Shown here: piece by piece, positions 11,795 through 24,299 of the stretch
Layout of the letters: every line of letters starts with the position of its first letter
Position numbering within the stretch: position 1 is the first letter of the stretch
NCBI RefSeq assembly: GCF_023343835.1
Contig: NC_064449.1
Span: forward strand, 2,579,778-2,643,777
Direction: 5' to 3'
From: Lagopus muta
Lineage: Eukaryota > Chordata > Aves > Galliformes > Phasianidae
DNA length: 64,000 nucleotides
Made by a program: the position numbers and the translations under genes
Notes under the pieces: generated by a model
Database searches by the model: none
What the model saw: only the letters and a program-made list of their open reading frames with translations
Told to the model about the DNA's origin: nothing

Positions 11795-14700
11795 ATGGAA
11801 CGGTTCGGTGGTTCTGGATACGAAGCGGCGACGGCGGAGCTGTCCCGGCAGCAGGAGCGGCATTACCGGCTGCTGTCAGAGCTGCAGGAGCTGGTGAAAG
11901 CGCTGCCCAGGTACGAGAGGTGGAGGGGAGCGGGGAGGTGTCCGTTGGCTCGGGGTCCGTTGGCTCGGAGTGCAGACTGCAGCTCAAAGCCTGGGCCCCA
12001 ACCCTGAACCCGGCTTCGAACCCGGCTCCATTTACAAGCCCTGACTCCAAACCCTGACCCCAGCCTTAAATGCTAACCTTGACTCCAGCTCTGAACTCCA
12101 AGCCCAACTCCGAACCCTGATTCTGAACCCTAAGCCTGACCTCGGTTTCAAACCACAACTCCGAATCCCAATCTTAATCCCAGCCACAACTCTGAACCCC
12201 GATCCCAACTCCAAACCTTGATCCAAACCCCAATTCTGAGCTCCAGCCCTAACTCCGTACCCTGACCCTGAACCTCAATCCTGACCTCAGCTCCAAACCC
12301 CAACTCCGAACCTCAGTCTTAATCCCAGCCACAACTCTGAACCCCAATCCCAACTCCAAACCTTGATCCAAACCCCAATTCTGAGCTCCAACTCCATACC
12401 CTGACCCTGAACCTCAATCCTGACCTCAGTTCCAAACCCCAACTCTGAACCCCAACTCCAAACCTTGGCTCAAATCCCAATTCTGAACTTGCAACCCTAA
12501 CTCCAAACCCTGACCCTGTACCCCCAGTTCCTGACCTCAGTTCTGAACCCCAATCTTAATCCCAACCATAACTCTGAACCCCAACTCGAAACCTTGATCC
12601 AGACCCCAACTCTGAATCCCAATCTTAATCTCAGCCCCAACTCTGAACACTGAACCCAACTCCAAACCTTGACTCAAATCCCAATTCTGAACCCCAACCC
12701 TAACTCCAAACCCTGACCCTGAACCTCAATCCTGACCTCATTTCCAAACCCTGATTCTGAACACCAACCCCAACTCTGAACCCCAATTCCCAATCCTAAT
12801 CGCAACCCCAACTCTGAACCTTGGCCCAGACCCCAATTCTGAACTCCAGCCCTAACTCTGCACCCTGACCCCAACTCTGAACCCCAACTCTGAGAATGCT
12901 GACCCCAATTCCAAACTCCAGTACTGATCCAACCCCAGCTGCCAACACTGAGCCCAATTCCAAGCCTCAGCCTTACCCCTCCAACTCCCAACTCTTATCC
13001 CTCCAACCCCAGCCTCCAATCCCAACTCTGAACGCCAGCTCTGACTTCAAAAAGCCCAACTCTGACTTCAGTTCTGAACCCCAGTTCCAAACCCCAGCCT
13101 TAACCTCAACTCCAACCCCCAATTCCAAGCTGTAACCCTGATCCCAGCCCTAACCCCGACCCCGCTGTGTCCCTGCAGCTCCTGCCAGCAGCGCTTGTCC
13201 TACACGACGCTGAGCGACCTGGCGCTGGCACTGCTGGATGGGACGGTGTTTGAGATCGTGCAGGGGCTGCTGGAGATCCAGCACCTCACTGAGAAGAACC
13301 TCTACAGCCAGCGCCTCAAGCTGCATAGCGAGCACCGCGGTCAGCAGGGAAAGGGATTTGGGGTGGGGGACGCGGGGGGCATTGGGGTGAGGTGGTGGTG
13401 GTGGGGCGTTGGGGTCGCGGGTGTGGGGAGTTGCAACCAGGAGCCTGGGTCACCGCAAGGAGGCAATGGGGAGGTGTGGGGACAGGGGTGGGGGTGTTGT
13501 CCTGATGCTGTCCCCATCCCTGGGCGCAGGGCTGAAGCAGGAGCTCTTCCACCGGCACAAGGAAGCCCAGCAGTGCTGCAGGCCGCACAATTTGCCGCTG
13601 CTCCGCGCCGCCCAGCAGCGGGAGATGGAGGTAAGGGGGGAGCAGGAGGGCGCAGCCACCCCTCACTGCCCTCCACGTGAGCACAGAAGTTGTCGCAGGG
13701 GTTCGCAGGCATTTTGCTACCAGGAAATGCTGGTTGTCCCAGCACCGGAGCTGGCACGGTTTGAGGGATGTCACAACCCCTGTGAACACCAAAGGGTGAA
13801 AGCAGGGAATGCCTGAAAGTTGTGATTTACTCGGTTACGGTGGTAAAGGAGGAATAACCTGAGGTACCTAAAGGCACAGATTGATTCTTGGTGTTTCCCA
13901 AAGCATTTCTGGAAAAGAGCTTCAGCACGAGTGGGACATTGAGTCCCAAAGGTCTGAAGATCCTCTTATCTACCTGTTAGTGATAAGATAAAGACAGTTT
14001 TTAAAGTAAGGGAAATTACAAGTAGCTGGTTATCTTAATCTGTGTAATTTAAATGTATGTGTGAAGCTACTTTACTTCACGACAGGCAAACATGTAACTG
14101 TTTAAATGTTGGCTTTCTCCTGACCTTTACCCATAATAACCACAGCCTGAGAGCCCTTTTGTTTCCTCTTCCCTCATTTTCTATTGAGATGGCTGAAGTC
14201 AGGCTGGGCCTGCATCCCTTTCACTGCTGTGTGTGATGTGTAAATGCATCGTAATAGTAAGTAATAATCCATGCTGTCTGTTCCAAAGCATTTCCAGTAT
14301 TGCATTCATTCACTAGGCTTTGTTCACACTAGATGACAAACATACCCACACGTGTGGTTTTTCTCCTTGTGTTGCATCCTGTACAATTTCTCCCCACTTC
14401 CTTTTAGCTTCCCAATTCCTTCCTGTGTTCTTTATTCCTCAGGAGGAAGTTGCTGAAGTTACTTCTTCCCTTTTCTGTGTTCTGCTGTTTCTGTTGTAGA
14501 GCACTGTGGGAATGGATCTGTCATCTTAGTGATGGGATTGTCTAATCAGAGCTGCTCTCTGGTTCAAGGACCAGCTCCTATGGGTTCCTGTGGGATCAGT
14601 CCCACAGGAGAGATAATACAGGATATGGTTTGGGGGTGTCCAGCTTCCTAGTGGTATCTGTAGCCTTAAAAATAACAAAACAATTGGCCTAGCATGGCAA

Positions 14701-17700
14701 CTCCCAACCACCTGAGCTGAAGCAAGGCTTGTGTTTAAGCCTTAGTTTTCTCAGAGTCTTTGGTGCCTTTCTGTGTCTCAGAATTGGGTGCCTGGCTCTA
14801 AATGGCACACAGATAACTAACTAAGCCTCTCATTTCAAACCCAAGGGTGGGAAAGTCACTCCTTCAGCACTGTCTGCAGTATATCCAAAAACGGTTACAT
14901 GAGGCAGCTCCTTCTTGGAAGTAAGAATTGCTCCTCATTTAGGTCAGGCCTTTTGCAGACAGTTGTTGATGCATTCACTCTGCAGACAGAGCTCAGTTTT
15001 TGTGCAGGCTGCTCAGGCCCAAATCCTCCATCGTTCACAGTCTGGCTTTTCCATAGAGCTTCCAGCTGAGCACATGCTTTCCATTCCCTTTTCACATGGA
15101 TTTGTCCAGGTCTTTTAAACCACAGCCATCAATACAAGAAGTCCCAGACCCGGTGACTTCTCTCTCTCTGTGCAGTAAGGGTTATTATTACTTTGAATAT
15201 TTCTGGCTGAATGCTTGCCTTGCTTTATAATGTTACAGAGAGGCAGCACGGCGTGGGTAAAGTGTTTAAACTTGTGTCACTTAGCTGTTAGCAGAGAAGG
15301 AGCTTTGTGTTTAGGTCAGGTTTGGTGTCTCCTGGCTTTCCCTGTGGCTTGAGAAGGAAGACTGCTGTTCACTATCACCCAGCAAGATCCTGCTGCCTAC
15401 CCATGCCCCTTTCTGCAGCTAGCAGAACATGGTAGTGTTCCTAGAGCTGCCCACAGCACCTGATTTCTTGTGTGCCTTTGAATTAGCAACTGATCTCCAT
15501 GTTCCAGGTGGAGAGGGTGATTTACACACCGCTGCTACACCTTGTGTCTGTGGCAAAGTGAGTTCCAGCTCTGCCATCCTGTGCTTAGGCAGTGGGTCCT
15601 TGCTTCTGTTGTTCCCTTTGTTCTGTTAAGGCAGAGCAGGAGGGCCTGTGTGCTTCTGATAGGGCTGTTTTGGCAAGTCCTCACTTGATAACATTCTCAG
15701 TTTGCCAGAAGCAGAGCCCCAGCAGGCTGCAGTTCCAAGCAACGCTTCAGTTTGCCGTTGTCAACAAAAAAAATAAGCTGTGCTTCCTGTTGCAAAGTTG
15801 GGAGTGGAGGAGTTTGGCTCTTTAGTGAATCAACAGGAGCTGGGCCTGATGTACTGCTGCAGAGCTGTGCTCGGAGAACATGCAAGCATCTGAGCTGGCT
15901 CTGGTGCTTTTTACTCATCTGTGTCACTCCTCCAAGTCCTCCTGCAGTTTCAGCAGTGCTGTGAGGGATGTGTGACTTCTGGGCTACTGACTTGTAGTGC
16001 ATTTACTGCTGAAGTACTTGGCTGCAGCCTGCTGCTGCTCAGGAAAAGGCATTCAGATCGCAGTCTGCTGCTCACGGTCTCTTTCCTGGCTTCAAAATGC
16101 ACTTAAGCAGGCTAGTCCCAGCTGTTTCCCTGTGCTTTGTAGTGAGAGGTAGCTCACTGTAAGGCATGGCAAGCACCCAAGGTAAGATCTGAGGCTGTGC
16201 TTGCTGCCCTCTGCTGTCCTTGGAGGAGGCAAAGTCATCCGAATTGCTGTGCTTTAAGGGTGTAGGAGCTCTTTGGTTTCAGTAAAAAATGTTGAGAGGA
16301 GAAAAAAAACACGGGATGAAGGTAAACATTCCCCCACCCATCTGCTGAATATTACCTTCTCAGGCTGTGGAGCAGCGAATTCGAGAGGAGCAGCGAATGA
16401 TGGATGAGAAAATCGTCTTGGAACTGGACCAAAAAGTGATCGACCAGCAGAGCACCCTGGAAAAGGCTGGGGTGTCTGGCTTCTACATCACCACCAACCC
16501 CCAGGTCAGTGTGTGAGCAGTGAGGGTGAGAGCTGGCCGTGCTCCTGTGCCAACGACTTCTTTTGGTTTCAGTCTATTAATGAACTCTGAATTCTGGCTT
16601 GGACAGAATGATTGCTCCTTTGCCCCATCAGCTGGAGGGCACTGTGCTCTCAGCAGGTCAGGGTTGTAGCAGAGCAGCAGAAGTGCATCAGACAGGGCTC
16701 TTAAAACCTGAGAGCAGCCACCAAGGTTTCCTTTCTGCTCTCCACCACAGGAATGGAAAACTGCAGCTTCCAAAACTTCCTTGGGATGCCATGGAAGCTT
16801 GCAGTGAATACAGAAACAGGTGATTTTTTTCACTGCGTTTCCAGTTGATTAAATTTAATTTTGACAAGGATGCATTAAAGAGAAAATCTGGCTTAAGCTC
16901 AGTTAAACAGCCGTTTTCTAAAGCCACACAATTTCTGCTCGTGCATCTTTAAGAAAATCCTTTTTTTCCTGTTATTACTCATCTATATACTGAAATCATT
17001 TCTTTGTCCTCCCCCTCCCTTGCTCCTGCCTGTTATGTTATTTCTGACAGTAATAATTCTTAACAGGGTTCTCATTTGCTATTTCTCACTTGTTTGCCTT
17101 TATGATAGCTGGTAACCCTTGACTTCCAGTGCAAGAAATCACTGCTGGTGTCTGTCGTTCTTCACACATTTCCTGTCAGTAGATGTGTTTTCCTCAGTCT
17201 GTTATGTAAACTGCCTGTTCATGCAGTTGATATGCTTATTTATTTATTTTTTTAATACAAAAGTAGATTTTCATTCCCATGATGTAATGTCTACAAGCCT
17301 GAGTCACAGGGCAGAGCTTAGAGAATGGATGTTGCACCATGTGCAGGGGACGTGCAGGCTGTGCTGCATGGCTTGTGAGCTGAACGTGAGTGAAGAACAA
17401 GCAGGTGGCAAGAGGGATACAAGGGAGCCATGAGCTGCTGGTGGTGTTATAGGAGGTGGTGATGTCAGCTCAGTGACAGCCGTGGAAAATTGGGTGCTTT
17501 GGAGGATGCAGGAGGGAATTGTATGCACCATCACAGCAGTGTGTTGCATGCATCTTTGGAGAGTCCTTGTCTTCTCCTGGAAAGGATCAGGCACTGAATG
17601 GTACCGTGGTACCAATGAGTCCTTCCTGCAGAAGGGATGGGATCTTCTTACCCTTGCATTAATGTCTTTGTTTTCCAGGAGCTGACTTTACAGATGAACT

Positions 17701-17762
17701 TACTGGAATTGATTCGGAAGTTGCAGCAGAAGGAATCTGAGTCGGAGAAGGCTTTTCCCTGA
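11795..17762 (+). CDS. DGCR6: DGCR6, DiGeorge critical region 6 protein, complete
   Basis: Five coding exons: 11795-11910, 13179-13339, 13530-13630, 16364-16504 and 17679-17762. All have AG/GT borders, and they sum to 603 bases (200 aa). The protein reads [20 protein letters not shown], then [20 protein letters not shown] and [20 protein letters not shown]. Later exons give [17 protein letters not shown], then [20 protein letters not shown] and GFYITTNPQ, ending in [15 protein letters not shown]. This is nearly residue-for-residue the mammalian DGCR6/DGCR6L core. It is a small, helical, probably coiled-coil protein with a distant similarity to Drosophila gonadal (gdl) noted in the literature; its biochemical role is unsettled. 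The ATG sits in tgggATGg just inside the CpG promoter, and family conservation starts there. A single copy lies in this window, whereas humans have DGCR6 and DGCR6L. Confidence 0.96.
11985..13165 (+). repeat. G-depleted degenerate minisatellite filling DGCR6 intron 1
   Basis: Nearly all of the 1.27-kb intron consists of variants of aaccccaactctg, caactccaaacc and ccctgaccctgaacc. The coding strand is A/C/T-rich with very few G, giving a strong strand asymmetry. Larger blocks recur: the tcttaatcccagccacaact segment appears at about 12,172 and 12,317 (145 apart), with related forms near 12,554 and 12,623. Purifying selection on splice borders is the only other visible signal. Confidence 0.9.
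13631..16363. other. DGCR6 intron 3, unremarkable
   Basis: A 2.7-kb intron of ordinary composition, AT-richer than its surroundings. No repeat family, RNA gene or extra exon was recognised on either strand. Confidence 0.5.
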
Positions 17763-20400
17763 ACAAGAAGGAGTTTTCTTCTGACTTCCCTCTAAAGAAT
17801 AGACTTAATGCATTTGCTTTATGTTATATTAGGAAGAGGCTACTGGCCTGCAACTGCAGAATAGCTGAAACCCTTAGGTTACCTTTAGAGATAGGCCTCC
17901 AGAGCACAGAGCCTGAAGAGCTCCAGGCTGCCCTTCCACTCAGCAAAGCAAGAGGCATGGTAGCCCTTCCTGCTGTGTTGCACTGAGTTGCTAAGACAAG
18001 GGCTGACAGAGTATTAATCTGCCACATCCAGCCTGCAGAGAGCAGTGTCACCTCTAACTTATGATCTGCTCTTCCGAATCAAGGAGGAGTGTTTGATAAG
18101 GGATGGGAGAGGTGAGTAACTGTCCTGTCAGACAGGAAGCAAGGTGTGCTTGCTTTCCTTTGCAGGCTCAGTGTGCAGGTAGTTGGCAGGTGGGGAAAAA
18201 AAAGTTGGAGTTGTATCTACAGCAAGGTGTGTTTGTGTGTGCTGAGGGAGAAAGAACAGGCAGGCACTTCACAGAGAGACACTGAGGTGAATAACATGGA
18301 ATTCTCCTCTGAGTTCTATTAAAATTCTGTACTGAACCATGACATGGTGTCAGTCGTGCTTTCACCTGACTCAAGCAGCCAAAAAGACATGGGAGCTTTT
18401 GCTTTGTTACTCTAAAACAGCTCCAAATGGATAGAAATATTCTGCACAGCCCTCTGGGGCTGCAGTTTTCTGAAGGTCAATGATCACACATATGGGTTTT
18501 CTATCCCTGCTCTGGGTCTGCGCTGCATTGAAGCTGGGGAGCTGGAGTGGTGCTGAGAGCTCTCAGAGATGAGCTGATGAACCCTGCGGGCCTCAGGACT
18601 TGGGTGCACAGGAGGAATGGGGGCACTTGTGTGCAATCAGAGCTTTGTGTGTGCAAGAAATGTGCCAGGTGATGTGCAGTGTTGGCTGCTCACAGGAGGT
18701 AGGGTGGTGCGAGGCAGCATCAGGAAGCAGCTCTCTTCAGGGATGAGTGGCTCTTCAAGTCAGAGCAGCTGCTGGAAGTGGATCAAGGAGTTCTGCCATC
18801 CTGTGCTGAAGGGCTTTGATGACACACAGATCACTGCTTAAAGGTTCTCCAGCAGTTCTACAGCCAAGGATTGTGTTTGGGAGGTTTCACCTTTAGTGCT
18901 GCCGTTTGCTCTTGCCTGCATCCTCTGTTATTACTACAACAGCCTCTGTTCACAGCACAAGACAATATTAGAAGATTCAGCACACAGTTAATTACTGAAG
19001 CTAGGACATGGGGTACTGCCCCTTAATCAAGGTGCTGTAAGCCTTTATGTCCTTACAAAAGCAGATGGCTGAAGCCAGAGAGGTTTTCAGCAAACTGGGG
19101 CCGTCACCAACTCAAATAGGGAAACTGCAAAGGTGCTGGCAGAGTTTGTGGGTGGCCTTTTGGTAGGGAGAGCTGGCTGTGCCACAGATGATCACACTGG
19201 AGCTGAATTCCTGCAGCACTGTGAAAAGCAAAGAGGCCGGAGCTGTTGCTCCCAGGCAGCAGCAGAGCCTGCAGTGCAGCTGGAGGAGCTTGGAGCACCT
19301 GCAGGCAGCAAATGCAGCCCCTCAGCATCGCTGCACAGCTTCACAGCCCAGTGTTGAGCAGAGCAGAGCCCACCACAGCCCAGAGCCCCCAGCACACGGC
19401 GCGTGCAGGGCTCTGCCACCCACCCCAGCTTCCTCCAAGGCTGTGGCATCCGCAGCAGGCTGCTCCGGCAGCACCATGACAACAGAGCTTCCTGCTCCCA
19501 CCATCTGGTTTCAGTTGCACACGGCTCTGCCAGGCAAACAATCCCCGCTGAAATTTTCCATGCCTGCAGCCTGGCCACAGGTCAGGAGGTTTCTCTTCTT
19601 TTTTTCTTCTTTTTTTTTTTCTTTTTGAGAGAGAGAGAGGCTTTCTGAGAGGGGCATGGAGTTCTCAGATGTGGTTCAGTGGTTGGAAAGGTTATTTTAA
19701 GAGAATAAAGCTCCTGGTGTAGCTTGTGATCAGTGACCATCCCCAAGGGACTGGCTGCAGCCCTTCTCCTGCACTGGTGCTGGATCTTAGGAGAGTGACC
19801 CAGAAGCTGCCCCAGCTGGAAATGCAGCAGCTCTGCTCCCGTGCGGCCCTGCAGCTCTTGGGTGCCATAGGAACACTTGGCTGGGGACCTGCTGTGTGCC
19901 TGATGGCATCTCAGGTGGCTTCAGCCGCTGCCAAAGCCTCAGTGCTGCCATCAGCAGCGTGGAGAAGCAAAGCACGATAGGATCCGGTTACCACGGGCTG
20001 GTAGAAGGTGAGCAAAGGCACGCAAGCTGGAGGAGGAGCAGAGAGCAATAGTAGGAAGAAACAAGGTGAATTTCCTGCTGCCTTCTCCTGTGCTTTGCTG
20101 GGCTGATCAGGGCAGTGTGGGCCCGTCCAAAGGAGGATGTGGATTTGGGGGGGATGAAGGTGAGTTTATGTGCATGGAAGCACCGAATGGTGAAGGACAG
20201 GTGCCGAGTTGTTCATCACCACTGAAAGTATTTGGGGTGATGGCCGGTCCCAAGAAATGTCCACAGAATCAGGTCCACAGAAATGTCAGCATTAGTGCTC
20301 CATAGCTATCGTGGAATCAAATGATGCATTAGGAAGGCTTTAGATAGGAGCAGAGAAGGAAACAAGAAACGTTTTGCTGCTGTGAAACCAGCGGTGCACC
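17763..20400. other. DGCR6 3' UTR and intergenic region to SLC7A4
   Basis: Contains the DGCR6 3' UTR of unknown length. A canonical AATAAA lies at 19704-19709, nearly 2 kb past the stop, and is the first clear signal on the + strand; an earlier variant signal may be used. A pyrimidine/(GA)n patch lies at 19590-19642. No gene was recognised. Confidence 0.5.
19590..19642 (+). repeat. Pyrimidine tract followed by (GA)n
   Basis: A C/T-only run of about 35 bases (cttctttttttcttcttttt and on) ends abruptly at tgagagagagagagg. This is a simple repeat with no coding meaning. Confidence 0.8.
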
Positions 20401-20559
20401 CACGTCCATCCACGGCTCCTTCATGCCGGGAGCGGTTCCGTGCGAGGCCCGATGGGGGACCTCGCTCCTCAGTCTGAGCTGCGAGCATCGCGGCACCCAT
20501 AACTGGAAGGGACCTACGAGCATCTCGCAGTCCGTCCGCAGGCTTCGCACAGATCTACC

Positions 20560-20760
20560 CGAGCGGACCCACCAGGTGGCAGCCGCCCACCGCCGTGTTG
20601 GAGGCGGGGCCGGGGCGGGGCGAGGCGGCGGCGGCGGTGCGGTGCAGGTGCGGGGCCGGAGCCACGCGGACCCCCCCCGGCCGCGCCCTCGGAGCCCCCG
20701 GGGCGCAAAGGTGAGCGAGGCCGGAGGCGGGGGGAGCTTTGGGGTTCGATGTCTGCGTGA
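20560..20760 (+). promoter_or_regulatory. SLC7A4: SLC7A4 CpG-island promoter and probable non-coding first exon
   Basis: CpG-dense sequence (ggcggggccggggcggggcg and a gcggcggcggcggtgcggtg run) with GC boxes, ending in a consensus donor cgcaaag|gtgagc at 20710/20711. The next acceptor that joins the SLC7A4 start is cccaccag at 21706. I infer a non-coding exon 1 ending at 20710 and a 1-kb first intron. The transcription start is not visible. Confidence 0.6.
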
Positions 20761-21481
20761 GATTTCGCCTTTCTTCCGGAGCCAGGAGGTTCTCCCACCC
20801 CCCCCCCCCCGCGTCCTGGATCAACACCCGCACGGACAAAGGGCGGTGGCTCCGCTTCTTCTGATCCCGGTGACGGATGCGGAGCTGCGTGCGTGTCAGC
20901 GCGGCTCCGTTCCCATGGACGGGGCCGGGAGGAACCCGGCTGTGGATCGGAGGTTTGGGGGAGCGGCTCGTGAGCCGTCTGAGCAGGGTTTGGGGGATTG
21001 GGAGCAGCCCCCGAGCCGCAGATGGAGCGCGTTGCGTCCTGGTGGTTCCGTGCGTTGGTTTGACCCCAGGGAAGCGGCCGGCGCAGACCCTGCGTGGCCC
21101 CTTGGTGGGCTTTCAGTACACCGGGGCTTCTTATAGGCAGGGAGGTGATGGATAAGGTGCCGGGGAGCAGCGCGGTCTGCTGTGCCCGGAGTGGGTTGGT
21201 TTGTGTTCTAACAGCGATCTTTCAAAAGGGAAGGGTGAGGAAATGCTGTACTGGGGGTGCTGCGGTTCCCCTCCACCTGGTTTCCAGGCACGGCTTCCTG
21301 CACAGTGCCTAAAGCAGCACACTGCAGCGCTGACCCCAGTGCATGCTACAGAGCAGGGATGTTTGTGCTCAGCAGGTCTGAACCCAAGGAAACGTGTGAC
21401 TTCCCCTCCCTGTGCCCCGCTTTCCTAGGCTCTGCAAAGAGACCGGATTTAGGCAGTGGAGGAGAAGCACAGGGCTGCTCA

Positions 21482-21650
21482 GTCATGGAATTGTTAAGGT
21501 TGGAAAGGACCTCTCAGATTCCCAACCCATTCCCATCATGCTTACTGCCCACGTCCCTGTGTGCCACATCCCCACAGTTCTTGAACACATCCAGGGATGG
21601 TGACTCCACCACCATTTCTCTGGTCCCAGTGGGTCACGCAGCAGAGTGGA
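21482..21650 (-). mobile_element. CR1 LINE 3' fragment (-)
   Basis: Reverse-oriented CR1 end: catggaattgttaaggttgg, aaaggacctctcagatt, later ttcttgaacacatccaggga and tggtgactccaccacc. It lies in SLC7A4 intron 1, directly before the coding exon. Confidence 0.8.
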
Positions 21651-21730
21651 ACCAGAGCATTCCCAATCTGCTGCTGGGCTCCTCGTGACTTCCTGCTTCC
21701 CACCAGGTCTCCCAGCAGGGCACCTACAGG

Positions 21731-24299
21731 ATGGCGAGATGGCTGCCTCGCTCCACGGACCTGACCCGCTTCTGCCAGAAACTCAACAGAGTGAAGACCT
21801 TGGAGGCCGACATGATGGAGACGTCCTTCAACAGGTGCCTTTCCACCATCGACTTGACGCTGCTGGGCATCGGGGGCATGGTGGGCTCTGGGCTTTATGT
21901 CCTCACGGGCACCGTGGCCAAGGAGATTGCCGGCCCCGCCGTCATCGTCTCCTTCATCATTGCTGGCTTTGCCTCCCTCCTGGCTGCTCTCTGCTACGCT
22001 GAGTTTGGGGCCCGGGTGCCCAAGACGGGCTCTGCCTACATGTTCACCTACGTGTCCGTGGGTGAGATTTGGGCTTTTCTCATCGGCTGGAACGTGCTGT
22101 TGGAGTACATGATCGGGGGCGCAGCGGTGGCCAGGGCCTGGAGTGGTTACCTGGACTCCATCTTCAACCACAAAATTAAGAACTTCACCGAGACCCACGT
22201 TGGCACCTGGCAGGTTCCCTTCCTGGCCCACTACCCTGACTTCCTGGCGGCTGCCATCTTGCTGGTGGCCACCGCCTTCATCTCCTTTGGGGCCAAAGTG
22301 TCCTCCTGGCTCAACCACGTCTTCTCAGCCATCAGCATGGGCGTCATCCTCTTCATTCTCATCATGGGCTTCGTTCTTGCGCAGCCCAAGAACTGGAGTG
22401 CCCAGGAGGGGGGCTTTGCCCCCTATGGGCTGTCAGGCATCATGGCTGGCACAGCCACCTGCTTCTACGCCTTTGTGGGCTTCGATGTCATCGCAGCCTC
22501 CAGCGAAGAAGCCAGGAACCCGCAGAAGGCCGTCCCCAGGGCCATTGCATTCTCATTGGGGTTGGCCACCGGTGCCTACATCCTCGTGTCCGTGGTGCTG
22601 ACGCTGATGGTGCCCTGGCACACGCTGGATCCCGACTCTGCCCTGGCTGATGCTTTCTACAGGAGGGGCTATGCCTGGGCAGGATTCCTGGTGGCTGCCG
22701 GCTCCATCTGTGGTGAGTGTGGATTTGTGGGAGGAGGTGGGAGAGCGCGGGGTCGGGTACCGGTTTGGTTGGGGCCCACTCTCACGTGGGACCCTCTTCT
22801 CTGCCCACCCCTCAGCGATGAACACGGTCCTGCTGAGCAACCTCTTCTCCCTGCCACGCATCGTCTACGCCATGGCCGAGGACGGGCTCTTCTTCCAGGT
22901 GTTCTCCCGGGTGCACCCGCGCACGCAGGTGCCCGTCATCGGCATCGTGGTCTTTGGGCTGCTCATGGCCCTGTTGGCCCTCGTCTTTGACCTGGAGGCT
23001 CTGGTGCAGTTCCTGTCCATCGGCACGCTGCTGGCCTACACCTTCGTGGCCGCCAGCATCATCGTGCTGCGCTTCCAGCAGCAGAAGGCGGACGGCCCCG
23101 CGCAGCCGGCGGGCAGCCAGCCCAACCCTGAGCAGCGTGAGGGCATGGCTGCCCCCGAGCTGAAGGAGTACGAGTCCTTCTCCGACAAGCTGCAGCTGGT
23201 GGGGAGTGACAAGAGCAAGGAGCACCGCGAGCCAGGGCAGCTGAAGGCAGCCTTCGAGCCCTACCTGGAGTTTCTCAGTGACTTCTACCCGGGCGAGGTG
23301 GTCACGGTGGCTGTGGTGACCCTGATGGTGTCTGCTGTCTGCCTTTGCTCAATCTTGGTGTTTGGCAACACCCACCTTCACCTGCCCACCTGGAGCTACT
23401 CTCTGCTGCTCGTCCTCTTCAGCCTGGGCTTCGTGCTCAGCCTCCTCCTCATCTGGGCACACGAGCAGCAGCGCAGCACCCAGACCTTCCAGGTGGGTCC
23501 CATGCTGATATTAAGGGGAAGTTGTTTGGGGCAAATTCCTTATTCTGAGGGTATCGAGGCTCTGGCCCAGGCTGCCCAGAGAGCTGTGGGTACCCCATCC
23601 CCAGCAGTGCTCCAGGCCATGGATGGGGCCCTGGGCAGCCTGAGCGGATGGGGGCAACCAGCCCAGGGCAAGGTTTGGGGCTGGGGGGGCTGCAGGGTCT
23701 CTCCCAACCCAATTATGCTATGATTCTATGACTGGCATGGGGTATTGGTGTCAGCAGCATCACCTGGGGTGCAGGTGTGGTTGGTGGGATGCAGTCCTGG
23801 GGCACAGCTGGCAGCCCCTCACCGCTAACTCCATCTCTTGCAGATCCCCCTGGTTCCCCTGTCCCCAGCACTGAGCATTGTCCTCAACATCTATCTCATG
23901 CTGAAGCTCAGCTACATGACGTGGCTCCGCTTTGCCATTTGGCTCATCCTTGGTGAGTGCTCCCGGTACCCAGAAACCATTTATTCTGGCAAGAGGAAAG
24001 CACCTGCTGCAGGTCCTGGGACCTGATGGCAAGGCTGAGCCAGGACCTCTGTGCCAGGGCTGTGCTGCTGGGTGGACGTGCTGACCTCCCTCTCCCTCAC
24101 TCTAGGCCTGCTCGTCTACTTTGGCTACGGCATCTGGCACAGCAAGGAGAACCTACGGGAGCCACGACCACAACGTGTCAGCGCCCGCTACGTGGTGTTC
24201 CCCAGTGGCAGCCTGGAGGAAACGGTGCAGGCAGTGCAGCCCAGCCCTCAGCCTGCTGCCGGGCTGCCGGACACCGACACCACTGAGGTCAAGAGATGA
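21731..24299 (+). CDS. SLC7A4: SLC7A4, CAT-4-like amino-acid transporter family protein, complete
   Basis: Coding exons 21731-22712, 22816-23492, 23844-23952 and 24106-24299 join in phase to 1962 bases (653 aa; human is about 635). It begins MARWLPRSTDLTRFCQKLNR. The APC-superfamily TM1 block DLTLLGIGGMVGSGLYVLTG holds the GxG substrate-loop region. Then follow the matched CAT segments FGARVPKTGSAYMFTYVSVG, FLIGWNVLLEYMIGGAAVAR, CFYAFVGFDVIAASSEEARN and SICAMNTVLLSNLFSLPRIV. About 14 membrane helices are expected, with a large hydrophilic loop at roughly residues 450-510 that is poorly conserved. The last exon ends YVVFPSGSLEETVQAVQ. In mammals CAT-4 groups with cationic amino-acid transporters, but transport by it has not been shown convincingly, so the substrate is open. 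The ATG is 24 bases inside its exon. Confidence 0.96.
23510..23731 (+). mobile_element. CR1 LINE 3' fragment (+)
   Basis: Within SLC7A4 intron 2. It runs from gtatcgaggctctggcccag through gctgcccagagagctgtggg and taccccatccccagcagtgc to ggtctctcccaacccaatt and the terminal atgctatgattctatgac. Its well-preserved tail suggests a younger copy than its neighbours. Confidence 0.88.

Noticed and set aside
21542-22318. 258-residue minus-strand frame opposite SLC7A4
   Set aside because: A shadow of the transporter exon; Gly/His/Gln-rich with no recognisable domain.
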